From a virus, in IMG/VR virus record IMGVR_UViG_3300037041_001100, positions 1 through 39,806 of that record: a stretch of 39,806 nt of DNA; one strand, 5' to 3'. The translations under genes were made by a program, and so were the position numbers. Positions 33,268-39,431 of the stretch are shown one piece after another (position 1 is the first letter of the stretch; the number at the start of each line of letters is the position of its first letter). The notes below the pieces were generated by a model that was given only the letters and a program-made list of their open reading frames with translations, ran no database searches and was not told the DNA's origin.

Positions 33268-34748
33268 CAGTAGTACTCCCGTTTCTTGCGGTACTGGGGC
33301 TCAGAGGAATCCTCCTCCCCGTTCAGAGTGACAAATCCGCCCTGCCTGAATCGCATAAGGGCCAACGTCATGCTATCACAAAAGTCATCGTGGTCGCCAG
33401 ATGGGAAAGAGGTGACCTCTTCGATGACGTCCTCAGCGAAGGACTTCTCCATCGGTGCCCAGACGCGCCCGGCCTCGAAGAGCGGGGCAACCAAGTGCAT
33501 CCGGGTGTTCTTGTCGAAGCCGCCCTTGCCCCGGCGGCCGGGGCTGAAGGTCAGTGCGGAGATGCCCCGGGCCCGGAACTCGTCCACCAGCGGCTGACCC
33601 GTGGCCTTGGCTTCCACCAAGACCATGTCCGGCTCCCAGTATTCGTGTTCTTCCCACGCTACCTCTTTCAGCTCGGGGAAAGACCACCGCCCGCGCTTGG
33701 CGTCGAGCAAAATGAGCGCGTCAGGCTCCCCCTCGACAGGCGTAAACACGCCCCACGTCGTGATTGCGGAGTAGTCGGCCGTTTCCTTCTTCGAAAACGC
33801 CGTATCGTAGGCCTGCATGACGTAGGACAGGTTCGGAACCTTCTCTTTGTCCCAGTTTTTCCACCAATCCTTGCGAATGATGGCAGATTCCGACGATGTG
33901 GGCTGCTGTTGCCACTGCGCGGACCATTTTGGCAGCGGAAGAGCCGCTTTGACCCGCAAAAGTTCGTCTTTTTTCCAGAATTCGGGCCACAGAGGGTTCC
34001 CGGAGGGCAAAATGGCCGGAAATTCGACCACTTCCCACTGATCAGCCAGCACATCGTTGCCCTGAGCAGCCAAAAGACGGCCCGTGAGGTCCTTTTTACC
34101 CCAGCGGGTCATAACGATGATGATCGCACCGCCCGGCTGGAGACGCTGGCGGGGGCCGGAGGTGTACCATTCGTAGGCGTTGTCGAATGCGGTCTCTGAC
34201 AGGGCGTCCTGTTCCGAGTGCGGGTCGTCGATGATGAACAAATCGGCCCCGCGGCCGGTCACGGCAGCGCCGACGCCTGCTGCAAAGTATTCCCCACCCT
34301 TCTCCGTGGACCACCGACCGGCCGATTTCGAGTCTTCCTTGAGGACCGTCTTCGGAAACACCTCTTTGTAGGTCTCGGAGTCGATCAGGTCTCGGACCTT
34401 GCGGCCGAACCGGACAGCCAGTTCGGTGTTGTGGGTCGCCTGAATGATCTTGAGCTTCGGGTTCCGCCCCAAAAACCACGCAGGCATGAGGTAGGATGCG
34501 AATTCGGACTTCGAGTGACGAGGCGGCATGTTGATGATGAGCCGCTTGATCTCGCCCCGGGCCACCGCTTCGAGCTTCTCGGCGATGACGCGGTGGTGGC
34601 GGCCCTCGATGAAGTTCTCGTAGACGTGGTGCACGAAGGGCATGAACGTGTCTTGGGCTTTTTCGCGCACTTCTTGGGCGCGGCGGCCCTCGAGGAGCTC
34701 CAGATATTCCTTCAACGCCTCGTCGGGCAGAAGTTCAAACTTCGACAC
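33267..34748 (-). CDS. terL: Terminase large subunit (packaging ATPase/nuclease)
   Basis: A 493-residue TerL with both domains. The ATPase has a variant Walker A (PPRHSKSE, about 75-82), Walker B with catalytic acid (FIIDDP, 171-176) and the coupling motif VMTRWG (212-217). The RNase H-like nuclease has Asp315 (YDTAF), Glu379 (VEAKATG) and the final acidic cluster HDDFCDSM (453-460). It is followed by the portal gene with a one-base overlap, and its own start lies inside the 3' end of the GNAT gene. No small terminase is recognised next to it. Confidence 0.96.
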   Translation of the reverse strand: MSKFELLPDEALKEYLELLEGRRAQEVREKAQDTFMPFVHHVYENFIEGRHHRVIAEKLEAVARGEIKRLIINMPPRHSKSEFASYLMPAWFLGRNPKLKIIQATHNTELAVRFGRKVRDLIDSETYKEVFPKTVLKEDSKSAGRWSTEKGGEYFAAGVGAAVTGRGADLFIIDDPHSEQDALSETAFDNAYEWYTSGPRQRLQPGGAIIIVMTRWGKKDLTGRLLAAQGNDVLADQWEVVEFPAILPSGNPLWPEFWKKDELLRVKAALPLPKWSAQWQQQPTSSESAIIRKDWWKNWDKEKVPNLSYVMQAYDTAFSKKETADYSAITTWGVFTPVEGEPDALILLDAKRGRWSFPELKEVAWEEHEYWEPDMVLVEAKATGQPLVDEFRARGISALTFSPGRRGKGGFDKNTRMHLVAPLFEAGRVWAPMEKSFAEDVIEEVTSFPSGDHDDFCDSMTLALMRFRQGGFVTLNGEEDSSEPQYRKKREYY

Positions 34749-35202
34749 TGTCGATATCCTTGCGGTAGTAGCCTCCCAAGCGACTATATCCGAGCCGTTC
34801 TACAAGCTTTCCGACGCGCTCTTGGGACACATCGGAACCAAGTGTCACAAAAACAGCCTTTGCCCTGCAAAGTCTAGCCCATTCTGCAACGTGCTTGAGC
34901 AGGCGCGGCCCGACCATCGAACCTCGGCCTTCCTTTCCGACGTACCAAATGTGGTCGTAGACCACCAAGTCCTCAGAAAAGTAGGGCTTGTCGAGGTAGG
35001 CAGCGATCAACCCAAGAATCCGTCCGTCCTTCTCGCCCACCAAGACCAGCATGTTCGGGTTCAGAATGCAGGACAGCACTTCGGCCGCCGCCTTGGACTT
35101 GCTGAACGAGAGCGACCGGAACGATGTCTCCGCATGCATCTCCTCGGCCAACGCCACAATGGCCGGGAGGTCCTCTGGATAGGCTCTGCGGTAGTTGGCC
35201 AT
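34735..35202 (-). CDS. GNAT-family acetyltransferase
   Basis: A 155-residue GNAT protein: YRRAYPEDLPAIVALAEEMH at the N-terminus, MLVLVGEKDGRILGLIAAYL in the core strand, then VGKEGRGSMVGPRLLKHVAE (88-107), the acetyl-CoA pyrophosphate-binding loop, and a C-terminal VGKLVERLGYSRLGGYY. The gene overlaps the terminase start by 14 bases and shares a base with the preceding lysozyme-like gene. Substrate unknown: it might acetylate a virion protein, a host protein or a small molecule. Such enzymes are seen near the packaging genes of some marine phages. Confidence 0.9.
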   Translation of the reverse strand: MANYRRAYPEDLPAIVALAEEMHAETSFRSLSFSKSKAAAEVLSCILNPNMLVLVGEKDGRILGLIAAYLDKPYFSEDLVVYDHIWYVGKEGRGSMVGPRLLKHVAEWARLCRAKAVFVTLGSDVSQERVGKLVERLGYSRLGGYYRKDIDSVEV

Positions 35203-35891
35203 CAGGCGAGACTGGGCAAGCCAAACCGCTGCAGGGCAGCGCCGCGCTCGGGGGCAGGCTTCGGCCGCGGGCTCCTCTGCACCGCGTTGATCGACACGCA
35301 GGACCGGGATGCCACGTCGTAGTAGTAGCCTGCCGGGCAGTATTCCGGGGAGCCTTCGTTGATCATCTCAAAGGCCGAGATCAGGGAGTCCGCGGTTCCG
35401 CCTTCGGGGACGGCCGAGCCGTAGTCCAGAGGTTCGCCGCTCATGAGCCGCTCACTGCGGTCGTAGGCCTGCCCGGCCGAGAACTTCTGAGCGTAGTCGC
35501 GCAAGCTCGTGCCGAGGGAGTCCGACGGGTTGTACTCTCCGCCGGATTCGACAAAGTTCTTCATGCCGGATTTGCCGCCGAGGTGGGCCATGGCAATCAA
35601 GGACTCCGGGGTCATGGTGACACCAGCGACGTTCTTCCCGAGGTAGCGATCCAGCCCCTCGTTGAAGACGTAGTCCATGATGTCGGCTTCGTGCCAAGCC
35701 TGCGCGTCTTCCTGCACGGCAGCGTTGCCGAGGAAGTCTTCCATGGAGTAGCTCGTGCCCATGGCCTTGTTGTAGTCGGCAAGGCGGTCCGGGCCCCACT
35801 GGTACTTACCAGAGTAGCCCTCTTTGTTGACGATGCCGTAATTGCCGCCGCTCTCCGACTCGCCAAGAGCTTCCCGGAAGGTTTGAACCAT
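35202..35891 (-). CDS. Lysozyme/transglycosylase-like virion hydrolase
   Basis: A 229-residue protein. FREALGESESGGNYGIVN (5-22) followed by GYSGKYQWG (25-33) has the E-S-G-G-x-Y ... G-x-Y-Q arrangement of lytic transglycosylases, with Glu11 or Glu13 as likely catalytic acid. GLDRYLGKNVAGVTMTPESL, then IAMAHLGGKSGMKNFVESGG completes a lysozyme-like fold I recall from cyanophage and roseophage proteins. Two cysteines near the C-terminus may pair. Placed in the packaging module and away from the endolysin, it is more likely virion-borne, acting during entry. That role is inference. Confidence 0.82.
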   Translation of the reverse strand: MVQTFREALGESESGGNYGIVNKEGYSGKYQWGPDRLADYNKAMGTSYSMEDFLGNAAVQEDAQAWHEADIMDYVFNEGLDRYLGKNVAGVTMTPESLIAMAHLGGKSGMKNFVESGGEYNPSDSLGTSLRDYAQKFSAGQAYDRSERLMSGEPLDYGSAVPEGGTADSLISAFEMINEGSPEYCPAGYYYDVASRSCVSINAVQRSPRPKPAPERGAALQRFGLPSLA

Positions 35892-35906
35892 GTCTTGCGA
35901 CCTCGT

Positions 35907-36629
35907 TTAGCGCATGCCGAAGTTGGGGTAGGCAGCGAAGATGTCCATCAGGTTGATGGGCGGCATCTGCGGTCCACCCATGAAGGCGTTGCCGTAGTTG
36001 ATGGCAGGGGTCGCGCCGGGCAAACCGTAGGACGGGGTGTCAACGAAGATCGGAGCCATGGGCGTGTTCGGGGCACCGATGGCCGCGAGTTCCGCCGGGG
36101 TCGGGGCTGCAGGAGCCGCAGGCTGACCCGTAACCGGGTCCACGGTGGGCGTCGGGGGAGCGACGAGCGAGGCAATCCCGCGGTCGGACACGCTCGGGCC
36201 GTCGCGGCTTTCGCGGGCCGCGCGCATCGCTTCTAGGCCCTCGCGGCCGTAGCGATTGCGGGCAACGTTGGCAGGATCATTCGAGGTCAGGCCCTTGAAC
36301 GACAGCGCGCCATAGGACGGGGCGGCGTAGCTCTTCCCAGTCTTGGTGTCCATGTACCGGGTATCTGTGCCAGTCCCGGTCTTGACGACGTCGGGGCGGG
36401 CCTGCGGGCCAGCGCGCATTCCAGCGGTTCCGGATGCTGCGGCCGACGACTTGCCGGGGCCGCCGCCGTCGAACATGTCCCTCAGGCCACTGTACCCGCC
36501 AAAAAACCCGCGGTCCTTTTCGTTGGCCGGAGCTGCTGCGCCTTTGGACGCTGCGGCACCCTTGGACGCTGCTGCGCCTTTGGACGCACCTCCGGCGGGA
36601 GCGCTTGGACGATCACCCTTTGGCGGCAT
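35907..36629 (-). CDS. Disordered Pro/Ala/Gly-rich protein
   Basis: A 240-residue low-complexity protein. Three tandem ASKGAA hexapeptides lie at about 15-32, followed by Gly-rich sequence (GFFGGYSGLRDMFDGGGPGK), a more ordered middle (YMDTKTGKSYAAPSYGALSF) and a Pro/Ala-rich second half ending IFAAYPNFGMR. No family is recognised. Its composition resembles the disordered virion proteins at the left end of the window. It follows the DUF6496 gene by one base. A structural or ejected role is possible. Confidence 0.7.
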   Translation of the reverse strand: MPPKGDRPSAPAGGASKGAAASKGAAASKGAAAPANEKDRGFFGGYSGLRDMFDGGGPGKSSAAASGTAGMRAGPQARPDVVKTGTGTDTRYMDTKTGKSYAAPSYGALSFKGLTSNDPANVARNRYGREGLEAMRAARESRDGPSVSDRGIASLVAPPTPTVDPVTGQPAAPAAPTPAELAAIGAPNTPMAPIFVDTPSYGLPGATPAINYGNAFMGGPQMPPINLMDIFAAYPNFGMR

Positions 36630-36630
36630 G

Positions 36631-36801
36631 CTACTTCCCCTTTTTCTTCGCTACGCCAGCCTCAGACAGGGCAATGGCGATAGCCTGAGCTCGGCTCTTG
36701 GCTTTTGGTGCCTTCTTCGGGCCCTTGGGGTCAATGCCGGAGTGCAGTTTGCCCTCCTTGAACTCGCGCATGACCTTGGCGATCTTGGAGGGCTTTTTCA
36801 T
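36631..36801 (-). CDS. DUF6496-type small basic protein
   Basis: A 56-residue protein, too short for many gene callers. The sequence KKPSKIAKVMREFKEGKLHS, then KAKSRAQAIAIALSEAGVAK, is the DUF6496 signature (K-V-M-R-E-F-K-x-G-x-L ... Q-A-I-A-I-A-L-S-E-A), widespread in phages and some bacteria, with no proven function. The start shares a base with the upstream stop (TGATG). It is helical and strongly basic, suggesting nucleic acid or membrane contact. Confidence 0.88.
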   Translation of the reverse strand: MKKPSKIAKVMREFKEGKLHSGIDPKGPKKAPKAKSRAQAIAIALSEAGVAKKKGK

Positions 36802-36986
36802 CAGTAGGTTCCCGAGAACTTGAAGCCCGATACCTGCTGCTTGCCGGGCTGCGGCAAAGCTACGCCCTTGGTGCCCGGATAGTCCAGCTCCGACATCTTG
36901 GCGTCGTAGTCGGCCTGCGCGTTTGGCGTGGCCTTGGCAGCGCCCCGGATCGGGGCATCCTTCAGTTTTCCAACGGTCTTCATCAT
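36801..36986 (-). CDS. Small protein ending in a GFKFSG motif
   Basis: A 61-residue protein of unknown function (KTVGKLKDAPIRGAAKATPN, then DYDAKMSELDYPGTKG) ending VSGFKFSGTY. Two adjacent ATGs overlap the upstream stop. The end resembles those of the two proteins encoded just upstream (GRGDRFIGVK and GRGGKYKGMK), so the three may share a short C-terminal tag. I recall similar tiny proteins from marine phages. Confidence 0.75.
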   Translation of the reverse strand: MMKTVGKLKDAPIRGAAKATPNAQADYDAKMSELDYPGTKGVALPQPGKQQVSGFKFSGTY

Positions 36987-37204
36987 TTTACCCCTATGAA
37001 TCTGTCGCCACGGCCCGGCATCATGCAGCCCCTGCGGCGAACCGCGCCGCCCTCGGCAAAGGTTTCCTCGACGGTGACCTTCTTGACCCGACGCTTAGGG
37101 GTCTGCTCGGATTCGTCTTCCGACTCGTCCTCGTCGTCGTCCATCTCGCCGTCCTCGGACATGTGCTTACCCATGCCCATCTTGCGGGTCATCTTGGCCA
37201 TCAC
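36983..37204 (-). CDS. Small acidic/basic protein ending in GRGDRFIGVK
   Basis: A 73-residue protein with a Met/Lys-rich start, a strongly acidic middle (SEDGEMDDDEDESEDESEQ), a basic stretch (KRRVKKVTV) and a conserved-looking end (FAEGGAVRRRGCMMPGRG, then DRFIGVK). It overlaps the upstream gene by ATGA. The end, with a single Cys and GRG, recurs in the previous gene. The charge pattern suggests binding to a basic or nucleic acid partner; no family is known to me. Confidence 0.75.
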   Translation of the reverse strand: MMAKMTRKMGMGKHMSEDGEMDDDEDESEDESEQTPKRRVKKVTVEETFAEGGAVRRRGCMMPGRGDRFIGVK

Positions 37205-37440
37205 TTCATGCCCTTGTACTTTCCGCCCCGGCCCGCCATGACGCAGCCGCCAGAAGCAAACTTCTTGCCCGCCTTCAAGTCTTCCTTCTGGGACTTGTAG
37301 TCGGTGCCGCCAGTGATCAAGCCCTCGAGGCGATCCATCTCGGCAGTCTCTTTGACGCGTTCCCGCATCTCACCCATGCGCTTTTCCGTCGGGCGAGGCA
37401 TTGGGCGAATCGACTTCTTCGGGGCAGAGGTGGTCTTCAT
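37201..37440 (-). CDS. Small basic protein, first gene of the late operon
   Basis: A 79-residue protein starting at an ATG with GGAG six bases upstream; the frame extends 40 codons further, but that part lies across the promoter and hairpin and is unlikely to be coding. Content: KKSIRPMPRPTEKRMGEMRE, then TGGTDYKSQKEDLKAGKKFA and a final SGGCVMAGRGGKYKGMK. The predicted promoter lies 31-59 bases upstream, so this is probably the leading gene of the long late transcript. Function unknown. Confidence 0.8.
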   Translation of the reverse strand: MKTTSAPKKSIRPMPRPTEKRMGEMRERVKETAEMDRLEGLITGGTDYKSQKEDLKAGKKFASGGCVMAGRGGKYKGMK

Positions 37441-37470
37441 GAGGGAGCTCCAAGGTCCGTGGTCCTCGAC

Positions 37471-37499
37471 ACAATAGCATCCCAGCAACGGTTCTTCAA
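37471..37499 (-). promoter_or_regulatory. Sigma70-like extended -10 promoter for the late genes
   Basis: On the minus strand TTGAAG (-35), a 17-base spacer and TATTGT (-10) preceded by TGC, an extended -10 element, lie upstream of the gene starting at 37440. Each box matches the consensus at four of six positions. It is well placed to drive the packaging and head genes. Confidence 0.62.
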
Positions 37500-37503
37500 T
37501 GAC

Positions 37504-37533
37504 GAAGGCCCGCCGGGTGTCCAGCGGGCCTTC
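37504..37533 (-). terminator. Hairpin upstream of the late promoter
   Basis: A perfect 10-bp stem (GAAGGCCCGC with GCGGGCCTTC) with a 10-base loop lies between the GapR-like gene and the promoter. It lacks a U-tract on either strand, so termination would be weak or factor-assisted. It probably insulates the first three-gene unit from the late operon. Confidence 0.6.
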
Positions 37534-37599
37534 TGGCCACAGGTCAAAGAGGGAGAACACTTTGACGGGGCCACCTGCGCTGGAGGAGCCACGCAGGAA

Positions 37600-37881
37600 T
37601 TAGAGGAGCAAGCTCTTGTACTGCTCCATGACGTCCTTGATCTCGGCCTCCTGACCAGCGTCCTTCTTCCGATCCGCCAAGAGCCGCCGCAGCGCCTTGA
37701 CGTTATACCCCTTCGACTTGATCACGGCAAAGCGGTCCTTCTTGTCCCGCTGGATGTCCGCGATCTGCGCGTCGTCGGACTCCGTGGCTTCGACAAAGCG
37801 CTGGAGCTCCTCGGCCGCCGCTTCGCTTGCCTTCTGGTTATGCTTGCGGAAGTCCTCGTCTTCTTTGAATGGCAGTCCCAT
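37600..37881 (-). CDS. GapR-like (DUF2312) DNA-binding protein
   Basis: A 93-residue protein from an ATG with GGAG seven bases upstream; an earlier in-frame TTG is rejected. Residues about 20-90 (AEELQRFVEATESDDAQIAD, then GYNVKALRRLLADRKKDAG) match GapR, an alphaproteobacterial nucleoid-associated protein that encircles overtwisted DNA and affects replication and topoisomerase activity. A phage copy could act on phage DNA topology or replication, or displace host GapR; these roles are inference. It strongly suggests an alphaproteobacterial host. Confidence 0.88.
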   Translation of the reverse strand: MGLPFKEDEDFRKHNQKASEAAAEELQRFVEATESDDAQIADIQRDKKDRFAVIKSKGYNVKALRRLLADRKKDAGQEAEIKDVMEQYKSLLL

Positions 37882-37891
37882 GCTTCTCTCC

Positions 37892-38230
37892 TCAGATTGC
37901 AACGCCAGTAACCTCGATGTCCTGCTCGTCCACAGGGTCGTAGGTCATGGCAAAGATGTCGGGTTTGCAGGGGTAAAGCTCTCCCTTTACCCCGTGGATG
38001 ATCCAGTCGCCCGGAGAAGCAATGTGCCGCCCCTCCAAGGTCTTCACGATAAGCCCACCCTCCTCGACAATGTCAGGGACAACGTCCCCGTCCATCATCG
38101 CGTTCCGCAGCCACTTGGGCAGATCGGCAACGGTGTCGAAGTTGATGCTGTAGTGGCCGTTCCCGGCAAAGCTCACGCTCTCGAACTGCACAGCCTCAAT
38201 CATCACAGGCTTCTTGCGATAGAAAGCCAT
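37892..38230 (-). CDS. Small PGDWI-motif protein
   Basis: A 112-residue protein starting at the ATG that shares a base with the upstream stop; 31 codons of open frame before it lie inside the upstream gene. RKKPVMIEAVQFES at the start, a middle with PKWLRNAMMDG, and ASPGDWIIHGVKGELYPCKP near the end match a phage family I recall as conserved but unnamed. The overall plan resembles the next gene upstream, so the two may be old duplicates. Function unknown. Confidence 0.8.
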   Translation of the reverse strand: MAFYRKKPVMIEAVQFESVSFAGNGHYSINFDTVADLPKWLRNAMMDGDVVPDIVEEGGLIVKTLEGRHIASPGDWIIHGVKGELYPCKPDIFAMTYDPVDEQDIEVTGVAI

Positions 38231-38553
38231 CAGGCTACCAGCCGGGCAGGCTTGAGCTTGCGGACAGCCTTCTTGCGGGCAACGGTGTACTGCTGGATGA
38301 AAGTGACGGCCATCACGGACCACATGTGGTCAACGTTCAGGTCCTCTTCGACCAAGAGCCAAGAACCGAGGTCCAAGCTCTTACCCTGACAGTACAACCC
38401 ACCGTCAACCACGGCCACCCGGCCCTTGGCAAAGGCTGCCAGAATCCACGCAGGGGCAGGTTCGTTCCACGTCGGTACGCCCTTATCCATGCCTGTGTAC
38501 TGAATTGCGTGGACGTTTTTTGGTTTGGCGGGAAGTTCTCGGTACTTGGCCAT
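38230..38553 (-). CDS. Small protein, first gene of the leftward unit
   Basis: A 107-residue protein starting at an ATG with AAGGAGG six bases upstream, the best ribosome site in the window; the 51-codon upstream extension lies in the control region and is rejected. AKPKNVHAIQYTG, APAWILAAFAKGRVAVVDGG, then LGSWLLVEEDLNVDHMWSVM follow the order seen in the next gene (AVQF ... PKWL ... PGDWI ... F-A-M-T). The basic tail (ARKKAVRKLKPARLVA) is its own. Function unknown; its expression is likely driven from the divergent region. Confidence 0.8.
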   Translation of the reverse strand: MAKYRELPAKPKNVHAIQYTGMDKGVPTWNEPAPAWILAAFAKGRVAVVDGGLYCQGKSLDLGSWLLVEEDLNVDHMWSVMAVTFIQQYTVARKKAVRKLKPARLVA

Positions 38554-38581
38554 TGGTTTCCTCCTTGAATGGCGATGCTTC

Positions 38582-38610
38582 TGTTTATCGGGATGGTTGT
38601 TCACTGTCAA
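38582..38610 (-). promoter_or_regulatory. Promoter-like boxes for the leftward unit
   Basis: On the minus strand a perfect TTGACA (-35) is followed by TAAACA at 17 bases or GATAAA at 15 bases. It lies about 30 bases before the AAGGAGG-led gene at 38553. The -35 is strong, the -10 weak, so it may need an activator. Confidence 0.5.
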
Positions 38611-38639
38611 CAAGCCGAATGAAATTAGACTGGCGAAAA

Positions 38640-38663
38640 TTTTTGGGGGTAGGGACCCAAAAA
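38640..38663. repeat. Inverted repeat TTTTTGGG/CCCAAAAA
   Basis: Perfect eight-base arms with an eight-base G-rich spacer. It lies 30 bases upstream of the leftward TTGACA box, where a regulator could bind. It could equally form a short hairpin. Confidence 0.5.
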
Positions 38664-38664
38664 G

Positions 38665-38682
38665 CATTTTCGAACGAAAATG
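38665..38682. repeat. Dyad CATTTTCG-AA-CGAAAATG, possible operator
   Basis: Perfect eight-base arms around AA, next to the previous inverted repeat. The size and symmetry suit a dimeric helix-turn-helix protein. No regulator gene is recognised in the window. Confidence 0.5.
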
Positions 38683-38745
38683 GGGGCCAGTGAATCTATA
38701 CTTCAAGGGTGGGAGGGTGGGGCGCGCGCGACGGCCCCCGTGTCA

Positions 38746-38760
38746 AGGGGGGTCCCCCCT
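38746..38760. repeat. G-run/C-run palindrome
   Basis: AGGGGGG and CCCCCCT meet at a single T. Either strand could form a very stable short hairpin. Possibly a block between the two divergent units; no U-tract follows. Confidence 0.45.
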
Positions 38761-38828
38761 ATCTTTAGATATCCCGTACCGACCCAATCTGATCCAAAGG
38801 GACCCATGGGGTATATACTAAAGACATG

Positions 38829-38857
38829 TTGTGTCATGGCGTGTCATTGTGTATCGT
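38829..38857 (+). promoter_or_regulatory. Putative promoter and leader of the first rightward gene
   Basis: TTGTGT, a 17-base spacer containing ATGGCGT, then TATCGT. The following leader has CACGAAGGC (38865) and CAATGGAG (38893) before the start codon. The same elements in the same order precede the gene at 39668, which makes this more convincing than the weak boxes alone. Confidence 0.5.
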
Positions 38858-38906
38858 GTAGTTACACGAAGGCAGATGGGCCAGCGTGCTAACAATGGAG
38901 ACGACA

Positions 38907-39149
38907 ATGCAATACCGGTTCACAGACACAAACAAGACGGCGGCCACGGTCGATATGACCATGGGCGATATCGCAGAGCTGCGCGATGTGCTTACTGCCG
39001 CACACAAGGCAGAGCTTCAGGGCGTGTCCAAGTGGGCGCTGCGCCGCATGATCAAGACGCTGGCCGAGATGCAAGCCAAGGCGGCAGAGACCATGGCGTT
39101 CGACGCCAAGATGCTGGCCGAGACGGCCAAGCTTCCGGAAGACTTCTAA
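38907..39149 (+). CDS. Small rightward gene, unknown
   Basis: An 80-residue protein. The ATG at 38907 has GGAG six bases upstream; an ATG and a GTG further 5' are in frame but poorly placed. It is mostly helical and charged (FTDTNKTAATVDMTMGDIAE, then LRDVLTAAHKAELQGVSKWA and RRMIKTLAEMQAKAAETM), with no membrane segment or enzymatic motif. Orientation and a strong leader suggest an early product. I do not recognise the family. Confidence 0.78.
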   Translation: MQYRFTDTNKTAATVDMTMGDIAELRDVLTAAHKAELQGVSKWALRRMIKTLAEMQAKAAETMAFDAKMLAETAKLPEDF

Positions 39150-39156
39150 GGCAACC

Positions 39157-39178
39157 GGGCAGGGCGCAAGCCCTGCCC
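39157..39178 (+). other. Perfect hairpin with GCAA loop between early genes
   Basis: GGGCAGGGC and GCCCTGCCC form a perfect nine-base stem closed by a GCAA (GNRA) tetraloop. It lies seven bases after the stop of the first rightward gene, with no U-tract. It resembles a message-stabilising or processing hairpin more than an intrinsic terminator. Confidence 0.7.
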
Positions 39179-39197
39179 ATCACAAAGGATCAAGACA

Positions 39198-39428
39198 ATG
39201 CATGCAATGCAAGTGAAGCACCTGAAGGTCAAGGACCGGATCAAAAAGCTCCAGACGCTGGCCGCGCAGCTCGAGCTCGAGGCCATCGAGGCCGGGCTGG
39301 CCGAGCGCAAGCCAAGCCGGATCGAGGAATTCCGGTGGCCTAAGGGCGACGTCCTAGCCCGGTGGGGCGAAGAGGTTTGGGAGACCTACAAGCGGGAACG
39401 GATCGAGGAGCGGTTCAAGTGGAAGTGA
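39198..39428 (+). CDS. Small rightward gene, unknown
   Basis: A 76-residue, strongly charged helical protein (VKHLKVKDRIKKLQTLAAQL, then EAIEAGLAERKPSRIEEFRW and ETYKRERIEERFKWK). AAGGAT lies seven bases before the ATG. It is separated from the previous gene by a hairpin and has no promoter of its own in the 48-base gap, so it is probably cotranscribed. Function unknown; the high charge suggests a regulatory or nucleic-acid-binding peptide but nothing confirms that. Confidence 0.75.
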   Translation: MHAMQVKHLKVKDRIKKLQTLAAQLELEAIEAGLAERKPSRIEEFRWPKGDVLARWGEEVWETYKRERIEERFKWK

Positions 39429-39431
39429 CGG

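Larger units (their letters stand above)
38554..38906. promoter_or_regulatory. Divergent control region between leftward and rightward genes
   Basis: A 353-base gene-free stretch between the leftward late-side genes and rightward early-side genes. It holds three dyads (38640-38663, 38665-38682, 38746-38760), promoter-like boxes on both strands and unusual G-runs and alternating GC. It is the only long non-coding stretch in the window and the best candidate for the regulatory switch; it might also contain an origin. Nothing in the sequence proves which. Confidence 0.7.

Noticed and set aside
33261-34199. A 312-codon plus-strand frame opposite the terminase
   Set aside because: The opposite strand carries all terminase motifs; this frame has none.
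37441-37560. 40-codon N-terminal extension of the small gene ending at 37201
   Set aside because: It crosses a perfect hairpin and a promoter-like element, and the internal ATG at 37440 has a good ribosome site.
38554-38706. 51-codon N-terminal extension of the first leftward gene
   Set aside because: It covers the dyads and promoter boxes, while the start at 38553 has AAGGAGG at ideal spacing.
38907-39428. Toxin-antitoxin or anti-defence pair
   Set aside because: The two small rightward proteins have no toxin, antitoxin or anti-CRISPR motif; size and orientation alone do not support this.
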